A stretch of 64,000 bases of DNA from Paguma larvata (GCA_030068075.1 CM057841.1:38109030-38173029), one strand, 5' to 3'; positions 11,561-23,160 are shown, counted from the stretch's first letter. A program made the numbers and translations. Notes: a model not told the origin generated them from the sequence alone.

Positions 11561-13814
11561 TCCCAGTGATACATAACTATCAAGTTATAGTGCGAGTGAT
11601 AATAAGGCTTTCCCTCTCGTGATCAGAGATTTTCACACATTTTCTGTCTGTTAGAAAACCCCTTTTTCTCTTCTCTGCTTGTACAACTTTTGTCATTCTG
11701 TTTAGTTGTGATTTCTACTGAGAAGACTTACATGATGCCAAGGACCATCCTGTTTTGGGTTAGATGTCCCTTCTCATGGCCTCATTGACTTCTACCTGTA
11801 TCCTCATAGTTAGGTATCCATTCTTCTATATTAGGTATGCACCTTTTGCTTCTACACCAACCAAAGACAGAAAGGTCCATTCACAGTGAGTACCTGATCA
11901 TATCGGACTTCTTACTCCAATTCACACAACTGCATTAACAAAAAAACAATAGGTGCCTCTTTGATCTTAGAATAAAGATCATCTTAGGTCAGATTTCTCA
12001 CCCAAACAGAGTTTCAAATGGAGATTTGCATGTAACAAATTTATTGGGGAATATGCTTTGGATTAAAAACTTATGGGTGAGTGAAAAAGGTAAGCCTAAA
12101 CAGCAAGAGACATTGACCTATTCACGTAGTCACTACAATCCAAGGGTGTCACTGGAGATAGGACAGGTCTTTATAACTATTATATTTTGAGAAATTTATA
12201 CCTCCTTCTTGACCATCCACTCTATGTGGCATATCCCAGGGATAAGTTATGTGTTTGGGTAATGCAGCTCACCTCTTTTGAGGCAAATTCCTGGAGAATG
12301 ATTCACCTGAGAACCTTCAGCCACCAACAATTCCAGCAGCTTAAAGGATGTATGACTCAGGTCTGAAAAGTGGGAATTGGAGAGTGGAGGGATGGGGACA
12401 CACCTGAGTGGCAATTCTTACACCAGTAGATCTACTTTTGACATATAATGAGCTCTGGAAGCACCTCCTCTGGTATTCTGGTTGGTCTATCTTCCTAGGA
12501 AAATTTACGAAAGCAATACTTGTGGATGCACAGTAGTGGCCCCACTACTGTGGCTGATCTTGAATCCACAACTGATGTTCACCATCTCCTTCCTTTAATA
12601 CATATTCTAGATTCCACTTAGCCTTGGCTAGCCTCTATGCTTGTCTTATGTAGCTTACCTAATCAAGTAACCCAAATTGTCATTCTGAGGGAGACTTACC
12701 CTTGAATCACCATACCCTTTTCAGACCACGGGTGCTTTGCTTGTCAATTTCCTATTAAATTTGGGTCAGGGGATACTGAGAGATTTGACCATGGATCTCT
12801 TGGATGCCAAATATATTCTCCACTACCTCGTGGTCTGGAAGCAGCCCTGCCTTCTGATAATCAAAGTCAATCACTATAGCCAGGTTGGTAATTCCTTTTT
12901 GTAATTATTCATTTCTTGGCACACATATTGTGAAGTAACCAGATGGCAGCTATAGCTAAACAATGAATGAGATTATCTGTGTCCTCTGGCAAAGATCAGG
13001 ACTTCCAGACCTACAGAGTCCAGAGATGTAGTGTGGGAAGAACAAATTCCTCAAGTGGATCCCTGGGAGTGATATATGTGGCCATCCCTACTTACAACCC
13101 ATATTTCTCAAGCCCATATATTATATATATCAGAAACACTGGAAAAGAAAATGGTCATAGATTTACGGTGTATGTGGTGTACTGATGGATGTTACCCTAT
13201 ATACTCAGGGATCATCTCCAAGGTGTATTTCAATACTTGTTCTCATTGCTCTATCAGTCCGACAGTTTGTATGGTTCATATGTAACATGATGAGTGGATC
13301 CCAAGGTATTTGCCTTCTGCTATAACTTTTGCTCTTAAATGGATTCCATGATGGGATGCAGTGTTATACAAATCCCATGTTAATGGTTCAGATCCTCAGT
13401 AAATTCTAGACGATGGGGTTGGGTGAGGCTCTGCAGGCAGGAAAAGGAAATCCATACCAAGAGTATTTGCCAACTTCAGGAAAGATGAACTTCAGGAATG
13501 ATGAGCCTCTTCCATGTTGGGAAGGATATAATAAAACACTTGTGACTAAGTGACTGGTTGGTGTTCTGAGTGATGAATGCCACACAAAGGGCTTAGCACT
13601 AGTCTCAGTTAATGGCAATGATGATATTTGGTGGTGATAGTTCGATCAGCTTTGGTGTGTGGGTGTCAATGAGTCTGTGCATTACTTCCATTGCTGCCAA
13701 TATGTCTAAATTCATAAGACCATTATTCTAGAACCATTGATAGAAATAGACCAAGGTCTACTCAACTAAGTGAGTAATGCTGTCTAATTTGCTGTTTAGT
13801 GCCTCTTCCACGGT
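11561..13814. other. Unassigned DNA, possibly decayed ERV internal sequence
   Basis: No recognisable gene. The region ends at a minus-strand MLT1 LTR, so internal MaLR sequence would be expected here if that LTR is the 5' LTR of a longer element. Higher GC than the flanks and phrases reminiscent of antisense ERV internal sequence make this possible, but I cannot align it. ORFs at 12,967-13,285 and 13,406-13,618 are 69-72 codons with no motif. Confidence 0.3.
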
Positions 13815-14292
13815 TGTAACAGTTTCCTATTGATACTATAACAAATTGCCACAAACTTATTATCTTAAATAACACAAATTTAGTATATTATACTTTTGGA
13901 AGTCAAAAGTCTGAAATGGGCATTGTGGGGTTAAAAATCAAGGTTTCCTCTGGAAGATTTAGGAATCTACTACTTAGCCCTTTCCAGTTTCTAGAAGATA
14001 CCAGGATTTTTTGACTCAAGACCACCAGGGAGCAACCGTATTACTCCCAATCTCTGCTTCATTCATTCAAGTCCTTTAATCGTGACTTTCCTCTCTTACT
14101 CTTTCTATTGTAAGGAGCCTTTTGATTACATTGGGTCAACCCAGATAAACAAAGATAATCTTCCCATCTCAAGATCCTTAACTTAATTGCATGTGCCAAG
14201 TCCCTACTGTCAAGTACGATAACATATTCACACATTCTAGGGGTTAGGAGGCAGACATCTTGGAGTTGGGGGCATTATTCTGCCTACCACAA
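13815..14292 (-). mobile_element. MLT1-like (MaLR) LTR, near full length
   Basis: Antisense MLT1 pattern: 'agtttcctattgatactataacaaattgccacaaactta', 'cttttgattacattgggtcaacccagataa', 'catctcaagatccttaacttaattgcatgtgcc', ending 'ggcattattctgcctaccaca'. The same layout recurs at 27,931-28,433 on the same strand. Confidence 0.8.
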
Positions 14293-14520
14293 AGGTGGAC
14301 ATTCTATTCATCACTAACTGATATAAATATATTCTCATTTGTGCTTCCCATATATCCGTCTATATACCTTTATCTTGGATCTCTCTGATGTTCCCATCAT
14401 TTTTTTTCTCAGGTGCCCAAACATCGCCCTATATGGCAATGCCCTATAAGGCTAATCCATTGGCCCAGTGATTTTTGACTGCTCTTTCAATATGACCATT
14501 GATATTTAATGTCACAAACA

Positions 14521-14523
<3 letters not shown>

Positions 14524-14567
<44 letters not shown>
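14524..14567. repeat. (AC)n microsatellite, 22 units
   Basis: Uninterrupted AC repeat, likely polymorphic. Confidence 0.97.
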
Positions 14568-14569
<2 letters not shown>

Positions 14570-14710
14570 AATGAAGCCATCTGTGATTTGACCCTGATTA
14601 ATGGGTGGTGAAAGATAGGAATTAGGTGAGAATTCTTAAGGGTATGCCTTTTTTGTGAAGTAAGCCTTTTGAGTCATCTTTAAGTGAAGAGAAAGAAACA
14701 TTGGACTTAA

Positions 14711-14920
14711 ATTTTTTTTAATATTATTTTATTTCCGAGAGAGAAAGACAGAGTGTGAATAGGGGAGAGGCAGAGAGAAAGGGAGACACAGAATCTGAAG
14801 CAAGCTCTAGGCTCCAAGCTATCAACACAGAGCCCTACATGGGGCTTGAACCCATGAACCACGAGATCATGACCTTAGTTGAAGTCGGGCGCTTAATCAA
14901 CTAAGCCACCCAGGTGTCCC
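14711..14920 (-). mobile_element. SINEC_Fc-type SINE
   Basis: Antisense full-length copy: T-rich tail, GA-rich middle, 'gacacagaatctgaagcaagctctaggctcc', 'gggcttgaacccatgaacc', head 'taagccacccaggtgtccc'. No convincing TSD. Confidence 0.93.
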
Positions 14921-15179
14921 AGAAGCACCAGCCATTAACAAGAAGTGGGTAACTTTTCTAGTTCCAGGGATACCAAAAAGTTCAGGAATTCAAGATTTGT
15001 ATAAGAATGACTCAGGAATTTACATTTCATCTCCTGGTTTTATTCCTTCCCAATTAGGGCCAGACAATGGTATAGCTGAAATGGGGAATTCAACCTCCTA
15101 TGAAACTGAGATATTCTTACAAAAAAGCTCTGGTCCGGAACTCCAAAATTTTATGCCTGCAGAATTTAGGAAATGAAAG

Positions 15180-16262
15180 TTTCTTTACATGCTGCCATGG
15201 AGGTTCATTGGCTGTGAGATAACAGAAAAAAATCTTTATCTATATCTATATATATGTAGTCTTCATCCCAACTTCCTGGCACACAGATCCTAAAACCACT
15301 GTTAACTTCCTATGTAATAAGAGCAGTAGGAACATCTTTTGTTCTAATGAGGTCCCTCTGGAAGGCTCCTGGATGGCTCCTGGACAGAGGCTTGTCTGCA
15401 TAAAAATCAAACTGTGATGAGAAGTTTAGAATCCTGGGGCTTGAGAATCTGGGTGGCTCAGTCGGTTAAGCGTCCAACTTCAGCTCAGGTCATGATCTCA
15501 CAGTTTGTGATATCGGGACCTTCACTGGGCTCTCCACTGTTGGTGTGGAGCCTGCTTGGGATTCTCTTTCTCCCCCTACACTCTGTCCTTCCCCCATTCG
15601 TACTTTCTCTCTCAAAAACCAAAACAAAAACAAATGAAAAAAACGAACAAAGCTTAGAAGCTTCAATCTCACCTGCCATTCTCTAGAAAAGGGAGAGGGG
15701 CTGGAAATGGAATAAGTGATCACATTTAGGTGACAAAGCCTCTATAAAATCTCAATAGTCTGAAATTTGGAGAGCTTGCAGGTTGGTGAATCTATCCACA
15801 TATAAAAAGTGACATATTCCAACTCCACAGAGATAGAAGCTCCCGTGCTCAGGTCCCTCCCAGACCTCTCCCTAGTATCTTTTTATTTAGCTGCTCATCA
15901 GTATCCTTTATCATATCCTTTAATAATAAACTGGTAAACATAAATAAATGTTTCCCTGAGTTCTGTGACCTGTTCTAGGAAATAATCTAAGGGGTAGAAG
16001 GTCATGGGGGCCTCCTATTAATAGTCAAATCAGACAGAAATTGTGGGTAACCTGGGGATCCACTACTTTCTATTGATTCTGAAATGGGGGACAGACTTAT
16101 AGGAATGAGCCTTTAATCTATGGGATCTGGTGATATCTCCAGGTAGATAGTATCACAATTGTGTGAAATTGTAGAATACCCAACTGGTGTTGCAGAGAAT
16201 TGCTTGGTGTGTGTGTATGTGGGAAACCAACAATAACACACATCAGGTCTAAGTGTTTTAAG
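15180..16262 (+). mobile_element. ERVL-type LTR split by a SINE
   Basis: Plus-strand LTR with 'gaggtccctctggaaggctcctgg', 'cacatttaggtgacaaagcctctataaaatctcaat', polyA signal 'aataataaactggtaaacataaataaatgtttccctgagttctgtga', 'ctccaggtagatagta', 'ttgtagaatacccaactggtgttgcagagaattgcttggtg', then a decayed primer-binding-site-like 'atcaggtctaagtg'. A SINE sits inside at about 15,445-15,650. It shares its ordered motifs with the reverse-oriented copy at 8.2-9.0 kb. The left boundary is approximate. Confidence 0.75.
15445..15650 (+). mobile_element. SINEC_Fc-type SINE inside an LTR
   Basis: Plus-strand head 'gggtggctcagtcggttaagcgtcc', box-B region 'cacagtttgtgatatcgggacc', 'ggagcctgcttgggattctctttctcc', A-rich tail. 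Probable TSD 'aagtttagaa'/'aagcttagaa' on the two sides. It interrupts the ERVL-type LTR, so it is younger. Confidence 0.92.
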
Positions 16263-16331
16263 TGTGGTGGTAACAGGAGCATAGACTAAAGGAGAAATAC
16301 AGGAGGAAGAAAGAAATACAGGAAGGAAAGC

Positions 16332-16388
16332 TGTTTTTTTTCGTTGTTGTTTTGTTTTGTTGGTTTTGTTTTGTTTTTGTGTTTTTTT
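16332..16388. repeat. (GTTTT)n-like low-complexity tract
   Basis: Imperfect GTTTT/GTT repeats on the plus strand. Confidence 0.85.
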
Positions 16389-16938
16389 ACTAACTCATTG
16401 GCTTTCACACTTAGCCTTTAATTGTTGATTACCCATCCTCAACCTATTGTTATCTTATTCAGGGTATCATTTTTCATTAAAACAGCCATTCAGCCCTGTA
16501 GTCCTTATCTTTACTACTTTACTCCAACTTCTTCAACTGCCTGGGTAATTGTTCTTGCTAGTGCTTCTCACCTGCTGGTACCACATCTCAGTTCATCAAA
16601 GGTGAAGTTTGAACAATGACTCCTCGACAGCAGGCTGGTGGCTGAGTTCCAAGCCATGAGGTATGAATACAATTGATTTATAACACTTCTAGACGGTAGT
16701 TTTAATCAACCTTTGCCCAAGTCTCTATTCTTTCTCTTCCACTACCACAGTTACTAGGGTCACAGATGGTGCACCTATAACATGGTATACCTCTGAAATA
16801 CATTTTACAGTGTTGTGCAAATAAGATTTGGGGTTAGGACCATAACTCAGGCCATATAGTTCATTACAGGGAGTTTTATAAAGAGGGTAAGAGAAAACAT
16901 GAACAAGGAGCATTCACATATGGAAAATAATTGAAAAG

Positions 16939-16967
16939 TAATAGTAATAGTAATAGTAATAGTAGTA
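16939..16967. repeat. (TAATAG)n short tandem repeat
   Basis: About five TAATAG units. Confidence 0.85.
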
Positions 16968-18624
16968 TTTTGGTAAGACCAATTAGCTGAAAATAAATGA
17001 TGAACAGTGTAAGAAGGAATTATACAGAGAAAAAAGGGACTGGTAATAAAATCAGTTTAAAAATTGTATCTATCTACTCTGTCATCTATCATCTCTTGAA
17101 TCCAGATATGATATTGCCAATGCTGCACCTGTACCTAATCTGTGCTCACCATTTCCCTGTAGAATTCTCTGGCCCTGCTTCTAATAGGAGTTTTAATGAG
17201 CTCTTACAAAATTTCATGACTGAAGAAGGCAAAATCCAACCCAAGAATACAAGCAAGTCAGGACTGTCAAGGCTTCAAGAGAATCGTCTTACATAAATCA
17301 CTTCACAAGTCATTCCTGTATGAGTAATACTTTCCAAAACAAGAAATAAATGCAGTTTGTACTAGGAAGTGAAACTGAGTAGTATCACAAGGATTACCCA
17401 ACCCAGTTACCATTATTGATGTTGCAGAATTGAAGTCATCAAGCTATAGCTACATTTTTCAAGGACTTATAAAAACCTTTTAACTCCTGTCATGGTTCAA
17501 GTAGTTGGCAGAGCCTGAACTTGACTTTGAGCTTCAGATTTGGAAAATCAAGGAATTCAAAGTAAATCTCAGCCAGCATCCCTTAGCCTCCTGTGGCTTT
17601 CCCCTCAGACTATAAATGGATCCTGTTTTTGAAAGCAAGCCCAGATTTCCTTAAAACATGTTCCAGTCTCTTGAAATTCACTAAGAGTATATTTCAAATG
17701 AGGGCTGTGCTTTTCTCTGCACCCTTATTTTGGAGTGTCCTCTTTGTAAGCATTCCAGTGCCCTTGTATGGTTCACGCCACTCTTGCTGAGTACATGTCA
17801 TGCCCATCATTACACATTTCAACCAGACTCCCTAGATGAATTACAGTTTGACTTTCCATTGGCCATATGTCAAAAGTGAGCTATTCAGGGTCAGTTTCCT
17901 TGAAAAGATCTGCCAACTGGTCTACTGGCCTCCTTAACAGTAGTGGAATTACAGGAATCAAAGAGAGGATGAAGGTCAGTATTATGGGCTCCATTTCCTT
18001 TCAGGATACTGCTTTTCACATCTTTCAGGGAATCTTTCATACGTTCCATTCTAAATGGACACTAACTAGAGATTGATTTATAGCATTAATATACTAACCA
18101 CTTCAGTCATTAGTTTCAAAGACGCAATCATTCAAACAATCAATACGTGCCAACCATTTTCTGTCATTACCATAAGTTTCTTTGGCTTTATTGAAGTGAG
18201 ATAATTACTTCCGTATAATGGACACATACCTCTATGAATGCTACTAAAATGCTATTGCATCTGCCTTTTTGGGCAAACGTATCACATTCTTACCTCATAT
18301 AAGTGTGCATTCACCCAAAAATGCCCTTCGATATTTCATATGAATGGCCGTACACCCACATCTGTCTCATCTCAATAGATACATTTTTTCCCCTGAATGC
18401 AAGTATAGGACTATACATTCATCTGTGTTAAATTTAATCACTGCAGCCTGTTAAGATATGATTTTTGTCACTTGGTATATTAACTATCCATTCCAACTTT
18501 GATAATCTAAAAAATCTGATATGAGTTAGCAATCAAATCTTTCGTCAAAAGGTAGAATGAGAGAGATATGAGAACGGAGGACTAGCCTATCACTGGAAGT
18601 GAGCTAACAAAGGCACTGGTGTAC

Positions 18625-18865
18625 TAATTAGCATCCCTTCGATACTTGGATACACAACTGACATTTTACAACTTTATGTTGGGCTCTGTGATAAAAGATT
18701 ATTTTATACTTCCTGACAACAATACTATGAAAGAAGCATTGTTGCCCCTTTTTGTGCACAAGGAAATTGAGGATCAAAGAAGAAAGTTACTTTTAGCAAG
18801 ATCACATAACCTAAATATATTAAGAATGAATTTCCTTAGGCTTTCTCCTTCCGGTGCCTTGCTCC
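18625..18865 (-). mobile_element. MIR SINE
   Basis: Antisense MIR: 'ttgggctctgtgataaaag', 'gacaacaatactatgaaagaagcattgttgcccctttttgtgcacaaggaaattgagg', 'agcaagatcacataac'. The 91-codon plus-strand ORF at 18,646-18,921 is a reading of this repeat. Confidence 0.75.
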
Positions 18866-19079
18866 TGACACTCCAGCCATATCTAATTGCTCATGGACCC
18901 TCTCTACTTCAGGATTTTTGAAAACTGTGCCTTGTACATATTGCTCCCATTTTTCTGAAGTGCTTGTTTTCTCCGTCATGTTTTTTTTGCACAACAAGCT
19001 CCTTTTCTGCCTTCAACGTCAAATGCAAATGTTTTTGCTCATCCTTACAGTAGGAATAAAGCATATTGTTGCGAGGATT

Positions 19080-19121
19080 AAGAGATACAAGGCAGAAGAA
19101 AAAAAAAGAGATACAAGGCAG
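19080..19121. repeat. 16-bp direct duplication around an A-rich spacer
   Basis: AAGAGATACAAGGCAG occurs at 19,080-19,095 and again at 19,106-19,121, separated only by 'aagaaaaaaa'. This looks like a target-site duplication with nothing but an A-tail between. Confidence 0.9.
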
Positions 19122-19124
19122 GTA

Positions 19125-19275
19125 AATGCTGTGACTAAAATTTCATTAACACTTATTAATGTCACCATATTTTATTTAATCCTACAACACTGCTTGAGGC
19201 ATATAATGTTATCTATTTTATAGCTTAAAAAAAATGAATGGTTTAAGGCCACATGAATAATAAGAGAGAGAGACC
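19125..19275 (-). mobile_element. MIR SINE remnant
   Basis: 'acttattaatgtcaccatattttatttaatcctacaacactgcttgaggcatataatgttatctattttatagctt' follows the antisense MIR core, then 'ggccacatgaataataagag'. Diverged. Confidence 0.6.
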
Positions 19276-19374
19276 AATGTCTCTTGATAGGTAGGGATAG
19301 TATATTAAGAGCTATGATAGACCACTGAAATAAAACCTAATGCTTCACCACGGTTTACCAGGCTCTATATCAAC

Positions 19375-19815
19375 TGGCCATGACCTTCCTTTTTTCGCTT
19401 ATCTCAGGTTTGCCTTTCCCCTTGCTCACAACACTGTAGCCACTGGATTCCTATAGTTCCTTAAATAAATCGATTTTGTTCCCATGTCAGAGCTCAGGCC
19501 CTTGCTACTTCCTCAGCTGGTTGTTAGGATGCTTTCTTTTCACAGGTGTCTGCTCAATTATCAGCTTTCATGACCACTCACGTTAAATTATTTCCTTAAT
19601 TCCTAAGTAGTAATCTCATCACAACTCTGTTTAATTTCCTTCCTAGCAACCACAAATATCTCACCCATTTGTAGGTAAGCATTTTAAGACCTACTTCCTC
19701 TTCAAACATGCAACTTTATAAAGATAGGAGCTGTGTCAATTATACTCACAACCATATCTCTGGGATATATACCGTACACAGTAGGTGTCTAATGCAGTTT
19801 TGTTGATGATACAAG
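19375..19815 (+). mobile_element. L2 LINE 3' end
   Basis: Plus-strand L2 order: 'agctcaggcccttgctacttcc', 'gtctgctcaattatcagc', 'tctgtttaatttccttcctagcaac', 'gataggagctgtgtcaattatactcacaaccatatctctgggatatataccgtacacagtaggtgtctaat'. Confidence 0.75.
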
Positions 19816-20019
19816 AATAGGGTATGAACGGTGCATGTGGGTGAGCACTGAAATTTCACAGAGAGTAAGGGAAACCTTTCTGTAGGAAGGAGCATGACCA
19901 TTAAAAGTTAAAGTAGGAAGTAGTTAATCCAAACCACAGCAGTGGGTAATACATCACAGGAGATTTATAAACCATGGGACAGTTTACCACCTTTCCCTCC
20001 ACTCCACTCCCCCCCCCCA

Positions 20020-20232
20020 TCCGACACCCACCAGCATTGAACATTTGGCTTAGTCTGGATACATTTTCTGATTTGTTCAACTCGGGAGGAGTGCTACTGG
20101 CATCTAGTGGGTAGAGGCCAGGGATGCTCCTAAACATCCTATAACAAACAAATACCCACCACATCACTATATACCTACAGAAAAGAATTACTTGCCCCCA
20201 AATTTCAATAGTGCTAAGGCTGAGGAACCCTG
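20020..20232 (-). mobile_element. MER5A DNA transposon
   Basis: Read on the minus strand it begins 'cagggttcctcagccttagcactattgaaatttggg' and contains 'ggatgtttaggagcatccctggcctctacccactagatgccagtagcac', the hallmark of MER5A (hAT-Charlie, non-autonomous). The far end is less clear because of a poly-C tract near 20,010. The 119-codon antisense ORF at 19,901-20,260, the longest in the window, is a reading of this element. Confidence 0.92.
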
Positions 20233-21687
20233 ACACAACCTGGTAAACATTTCTCAGCACATTCTACCTTCCCAGTCTTCAATGGATACCTCTCCTTGGA
20301 CTCTGCTCCCTGCTTCTCCCATCTCTCTTGGGTTTCCCTCATGTGGCTATTTCCATCCTGGAACACAATGAAGTCTTCCGTGGAGTTTCTGAACTCCGAA
20401 GCTTTCCTATCTTCCTTGAAGAAGCTTCAAAGGTCAGCCTTGCTGTGGCCTGAGATTTTACAGCTCAGACATGGAGAGAGCTGGTGTCTCTCTTATTTTA
20501 TCAAGGAAGCAGGGCTACTTGAGTGAGGCACCCCGGGTACTCACTGAAGAGCATTAAAGAACACTGAGATCCATGATGTGAGGGTTCAGAAGTATAGGCT
20601 GAGAAATCACTTGGATTTTGCTGAAGCTGGTGCAGAGTATAGTCTACTTCTGCTCATGTCCTCCCTGGTGAGTTCAACAACTCTGAAAAATTAGAATTGG
20701 CTCGATTCGACCAACTCAGCAGTGCATGAGTACCAAGGGGCTTTTTTCCCCCCTTTTTATTTGACTTGTAGGAAACTGACTTCAGTGAGATTTTATAGTC
20801 TCTTGAAGCCTGGGGACTTCCCCCGCCCCAAACTTTTGTCTTATAAAACCCTGATAAAAGTATGAAACAAAAATTGATGAATTTCAACAAGTTTAAGTGT
20901 TTTCATTTACAGCAGTCTGTCAGGAGATGCTGGGCACATTTCATTTCTAATGATTTAATTCTAATTAGTATTTATAACTATAGTCTAATTTCAATAACAC
21001 ACTGTTAAATGAGTAGAGAAATGTATTTATTGATTCACGCATAACAGCACAACATCATGCATTCAGATGTTGTTGAGATAGCTAGATAGATACGTACCCA
21101 CACATTTTCAACATTTTTCCACATTCTTTGATTATGATTCTTCTTTTTTTAATGTTTCATACTGTGATAATGAGTCTTCCAAATTGCTATTTGTAATAAA
21201 TTTAGGGTAAGATTATTCACTTTTCTTTGTATTTTTTTTAGTTTATGCTCTGAATGTGGGACCCTACAGAGAGCTACAAATTGAGAGAAACAAACATTTC
21301 AGAGAAAACAGACCTCCAGAGCTTTAGAAAGAGCAAAGAATTGACAATTTGAAGGACTTGAAGTATGCCAAGTGGCCATCATAACTCACTCCACATTTCA
21401 AAAAGGAAAAAAACAAATCAAGATTTGAAGGCTTTATCGTCTTTTTTTTTTTTTTTTTTTCCTGAGGATGTTTTCATTTTGGGTTGGCTATAATTATTCT
21501 TAAAGATTCATTTTAAGAGCAACTTATTTCTCATTGAAATTTATCATTTATTATGAGAAAGACAGTATGAAGTCATCTCAGTTTTTCAAAGACGACAGCG
21601 GAATTACATGAGGTATTCAACATAAGGAGGCTTGTTCAGTGCAGAGCTAAGGACCCTAGAGTATAAACACATTTGCAAGGCATTTTG
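20233..21687. other. Unassigned DNA with T19 tract
   Basis: No gene recognised. A run of 19 T lies at 21,442-21,460 with no identifiable element attached. The 20,290-20,530 part is GC-richer with a 76-codon ORF lacking known motifs. Confidence 0.5.
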
Positions 21688-21703
21688 CTCTATCTTACTT
21701 TTA

Positions 21704-21924
21704 TTATTATTATTATTAATTTTAAATGTTTGTTTATTTTTGAGATAGAGACAGAACACAAACAGGGGAAGTACAAAGAAAGGGGAAGACACGGAATCAA
21801 AGCAGGCTGCAGGATCTGAGCTGTGAGCAACGAGCCTGAGGTGGGGCTTGAACCCATGAACCAAGAGGTCAAGACCTGAACTGAAGTCTGATGCTTAACG
21901 CACTGAGCCACCCAGACACCCCTC
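21704..21924 (-). mobile_element. SINEC_Fc-type SINE with (ATT)n tail
   Basis: Antisense copy whose tail has become (ATT)n. Body 'gacacggaatcaaagcaggctgcagg', head 'taacgcactgagccacccagacacccc'. TSD of 16 bp with one mismatch: CTCTATCTTACTTTTA (21,688-21,703) and CTCTATCGTACTTTTA (21,925-21,940). Confidence 0.95.
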
Positions 21925-21940
21925 CTCTATCGTACTTTTA

Positions 21941-22369
21941 AATGTCATATTGTAGGGATAAGTAACAATTAGTATCTCGAAAGGAAAACCAAGTCATCAT
22001 TCTTTAGGAAGTTTCTTAAAGAGGCTGGCTGGATCCAGAATCTGGGGACATCAAAGTCGGAAGGATCTCAGAGCTCTCATATTTACATCACTCACTCCCT
22101 TAATTAGAAAATGATGTCTAGTACAGAGACATTTGAATGCCACAGAGATACTCTTTTCTCCATCTCAAATTACTAGAATGGTATTGTGCCTTTTAAATTT
22201 GGTGGGGGGGGGGGAGATCAAATTATTATGCACAGTGAGCAAAAATGAAATCTATATGATGAGCAACAATGGATTCTACTTATTCATGAATAAGGTATGG
22301 ATCTTCTAATCTGAGGTTCCTTTTCTCTTCGTAAATTCAACATAAAAGTGTTTGTTCCATTTGTGAGTT

Positions 22370-22401
<32 letters not shown>

Positions 22402-23076
22402 CGCGCTAGAATTTGCCTACGGTCTTATTATTATCGTTTCAAAATGTGATACTACTCTAAGAGATTTTATTTAATTCTGTTTAAATAAACAAGCAAACAG
22501 TTTGACAGCTTATAAAGAGATATCTATATACCTTATAAATATAGCTTAAATTACTTAGAGTGCTAAGAAACACAACACAAAGGAAAATCAAAGTTCTTTT
22601 GTAATATCATTCTTCCGAATGTTGTACTTTGTCACCCCTCAATGCCTTTTATAATACATTTAGATTTTTAAAAATAAGCTGTTTAATATATATTTTAAGC
22701 TATCTCATAACTAACCAATTTGTCAATCATGCATTTTCTGATCTGTTATATATTTTTTTTACAACAAAGTTGATTTGTGCTATTATCTGTATATTTTATT
22801 TTTTTATAAAACACACAAACAATGGTAAGAATAATACCATTCTTTAATCGAGCAACTGAATGTGCCTACAGTAGTAATAATAAAGGAAAAAAGTTTCATA
22901 GGCTCAACTTACCAAATGAGTGATGGAGGTTATTAATTATGACTAAAGAAATGAATATTGACTAAAGTAGATTCTCGGTGAATTGAAGTTTCTCAGTAGT
23001 AGTCAAGAATAAAATTCTTGGACGTGGGTTTCTTAAAAAGGGTTAAAAAAAGATGATTTATTCTATGTATCCTTTA
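21941..23076. other. Unassigned AT-rich DNA
   Basis: No gene recognised. Contains a G-run at about 22,202-22,214 and the GT/GC alternating tract listed separately. Confidence 0.5.
22371..22406. repeat. (GT)n followed by alternating CG/TG
   Basis: (GT)n changes into CGCGCGTGCGCGC at its right end. This is strictly alternating purine-pyrimidine sequence over 36 bases, and one of the few CpG clusters in the window. Confidence 0.95.
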
Positions 23077-23100
23077 TGGGAAATGAAATTTCATTTCCCA
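23077..23100. repeat. Perfect 24-bp palindrome
   Basis: TGGGAAATGAAA is followed directly by its exact reverse complement TTTCATTTCCCA with no spacer. It belongs to no repeat I recognise. Confidence 0.97.
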
Positions 23101-23125
23101 AAAGACTTATCAACTAGATATTCTC

Positions 23126-23160
23126 ATTCCTTAAATATTTAGGATTCCTTAAATATTTAG
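23126..23160. repeat. Two-copy 18-bp tandem repeat
   Basis: ATTCCTTAAATATTTAG occurs at 23,126-23,142 and again at 23,144-23,160, separated by one G. It starts 25 bp right of the perfect palindrome. Confidence 0.95.

Larger units (their letters stand above)
16263..18624. other. Unassigned DNA with small simple repeats
   Basis: No gene recognised. Holds a T/G-rich (GTTTT)n stretch at 16,332-16,388 and a (TAATAG)n repeat at 16,939-16,967. A 99-codon ORF at 16,997-17,296 shows no domain or codon pattern I can defend. Confidence 0.5.

Noticed and set aside
8205..16262. A complete ERVL provirus bounded by the two LTRs
   Set aside because: The LTRs face opposite directions; a provirus needs direct orientation. 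Separate insertions or a later inversion are needed.
18185..18260. Antisense L1 3' tail ('tttattgaagtgagataattacttccgtataatgg')
   Set aside because: Only a loose resemblance over too few bases.
18646..18921. 91-codon plus-strand ORF as a coding exon
   Set aside because: It overlaps an antisense MIR over most of its length.
19901..20260. 119-codon minus-strand ORF, the longest in the window, as a gene
   Set aside because: It coincides with a MER5A DNA transposon; the frame is a by-product of the repeat and a poly-C tract.
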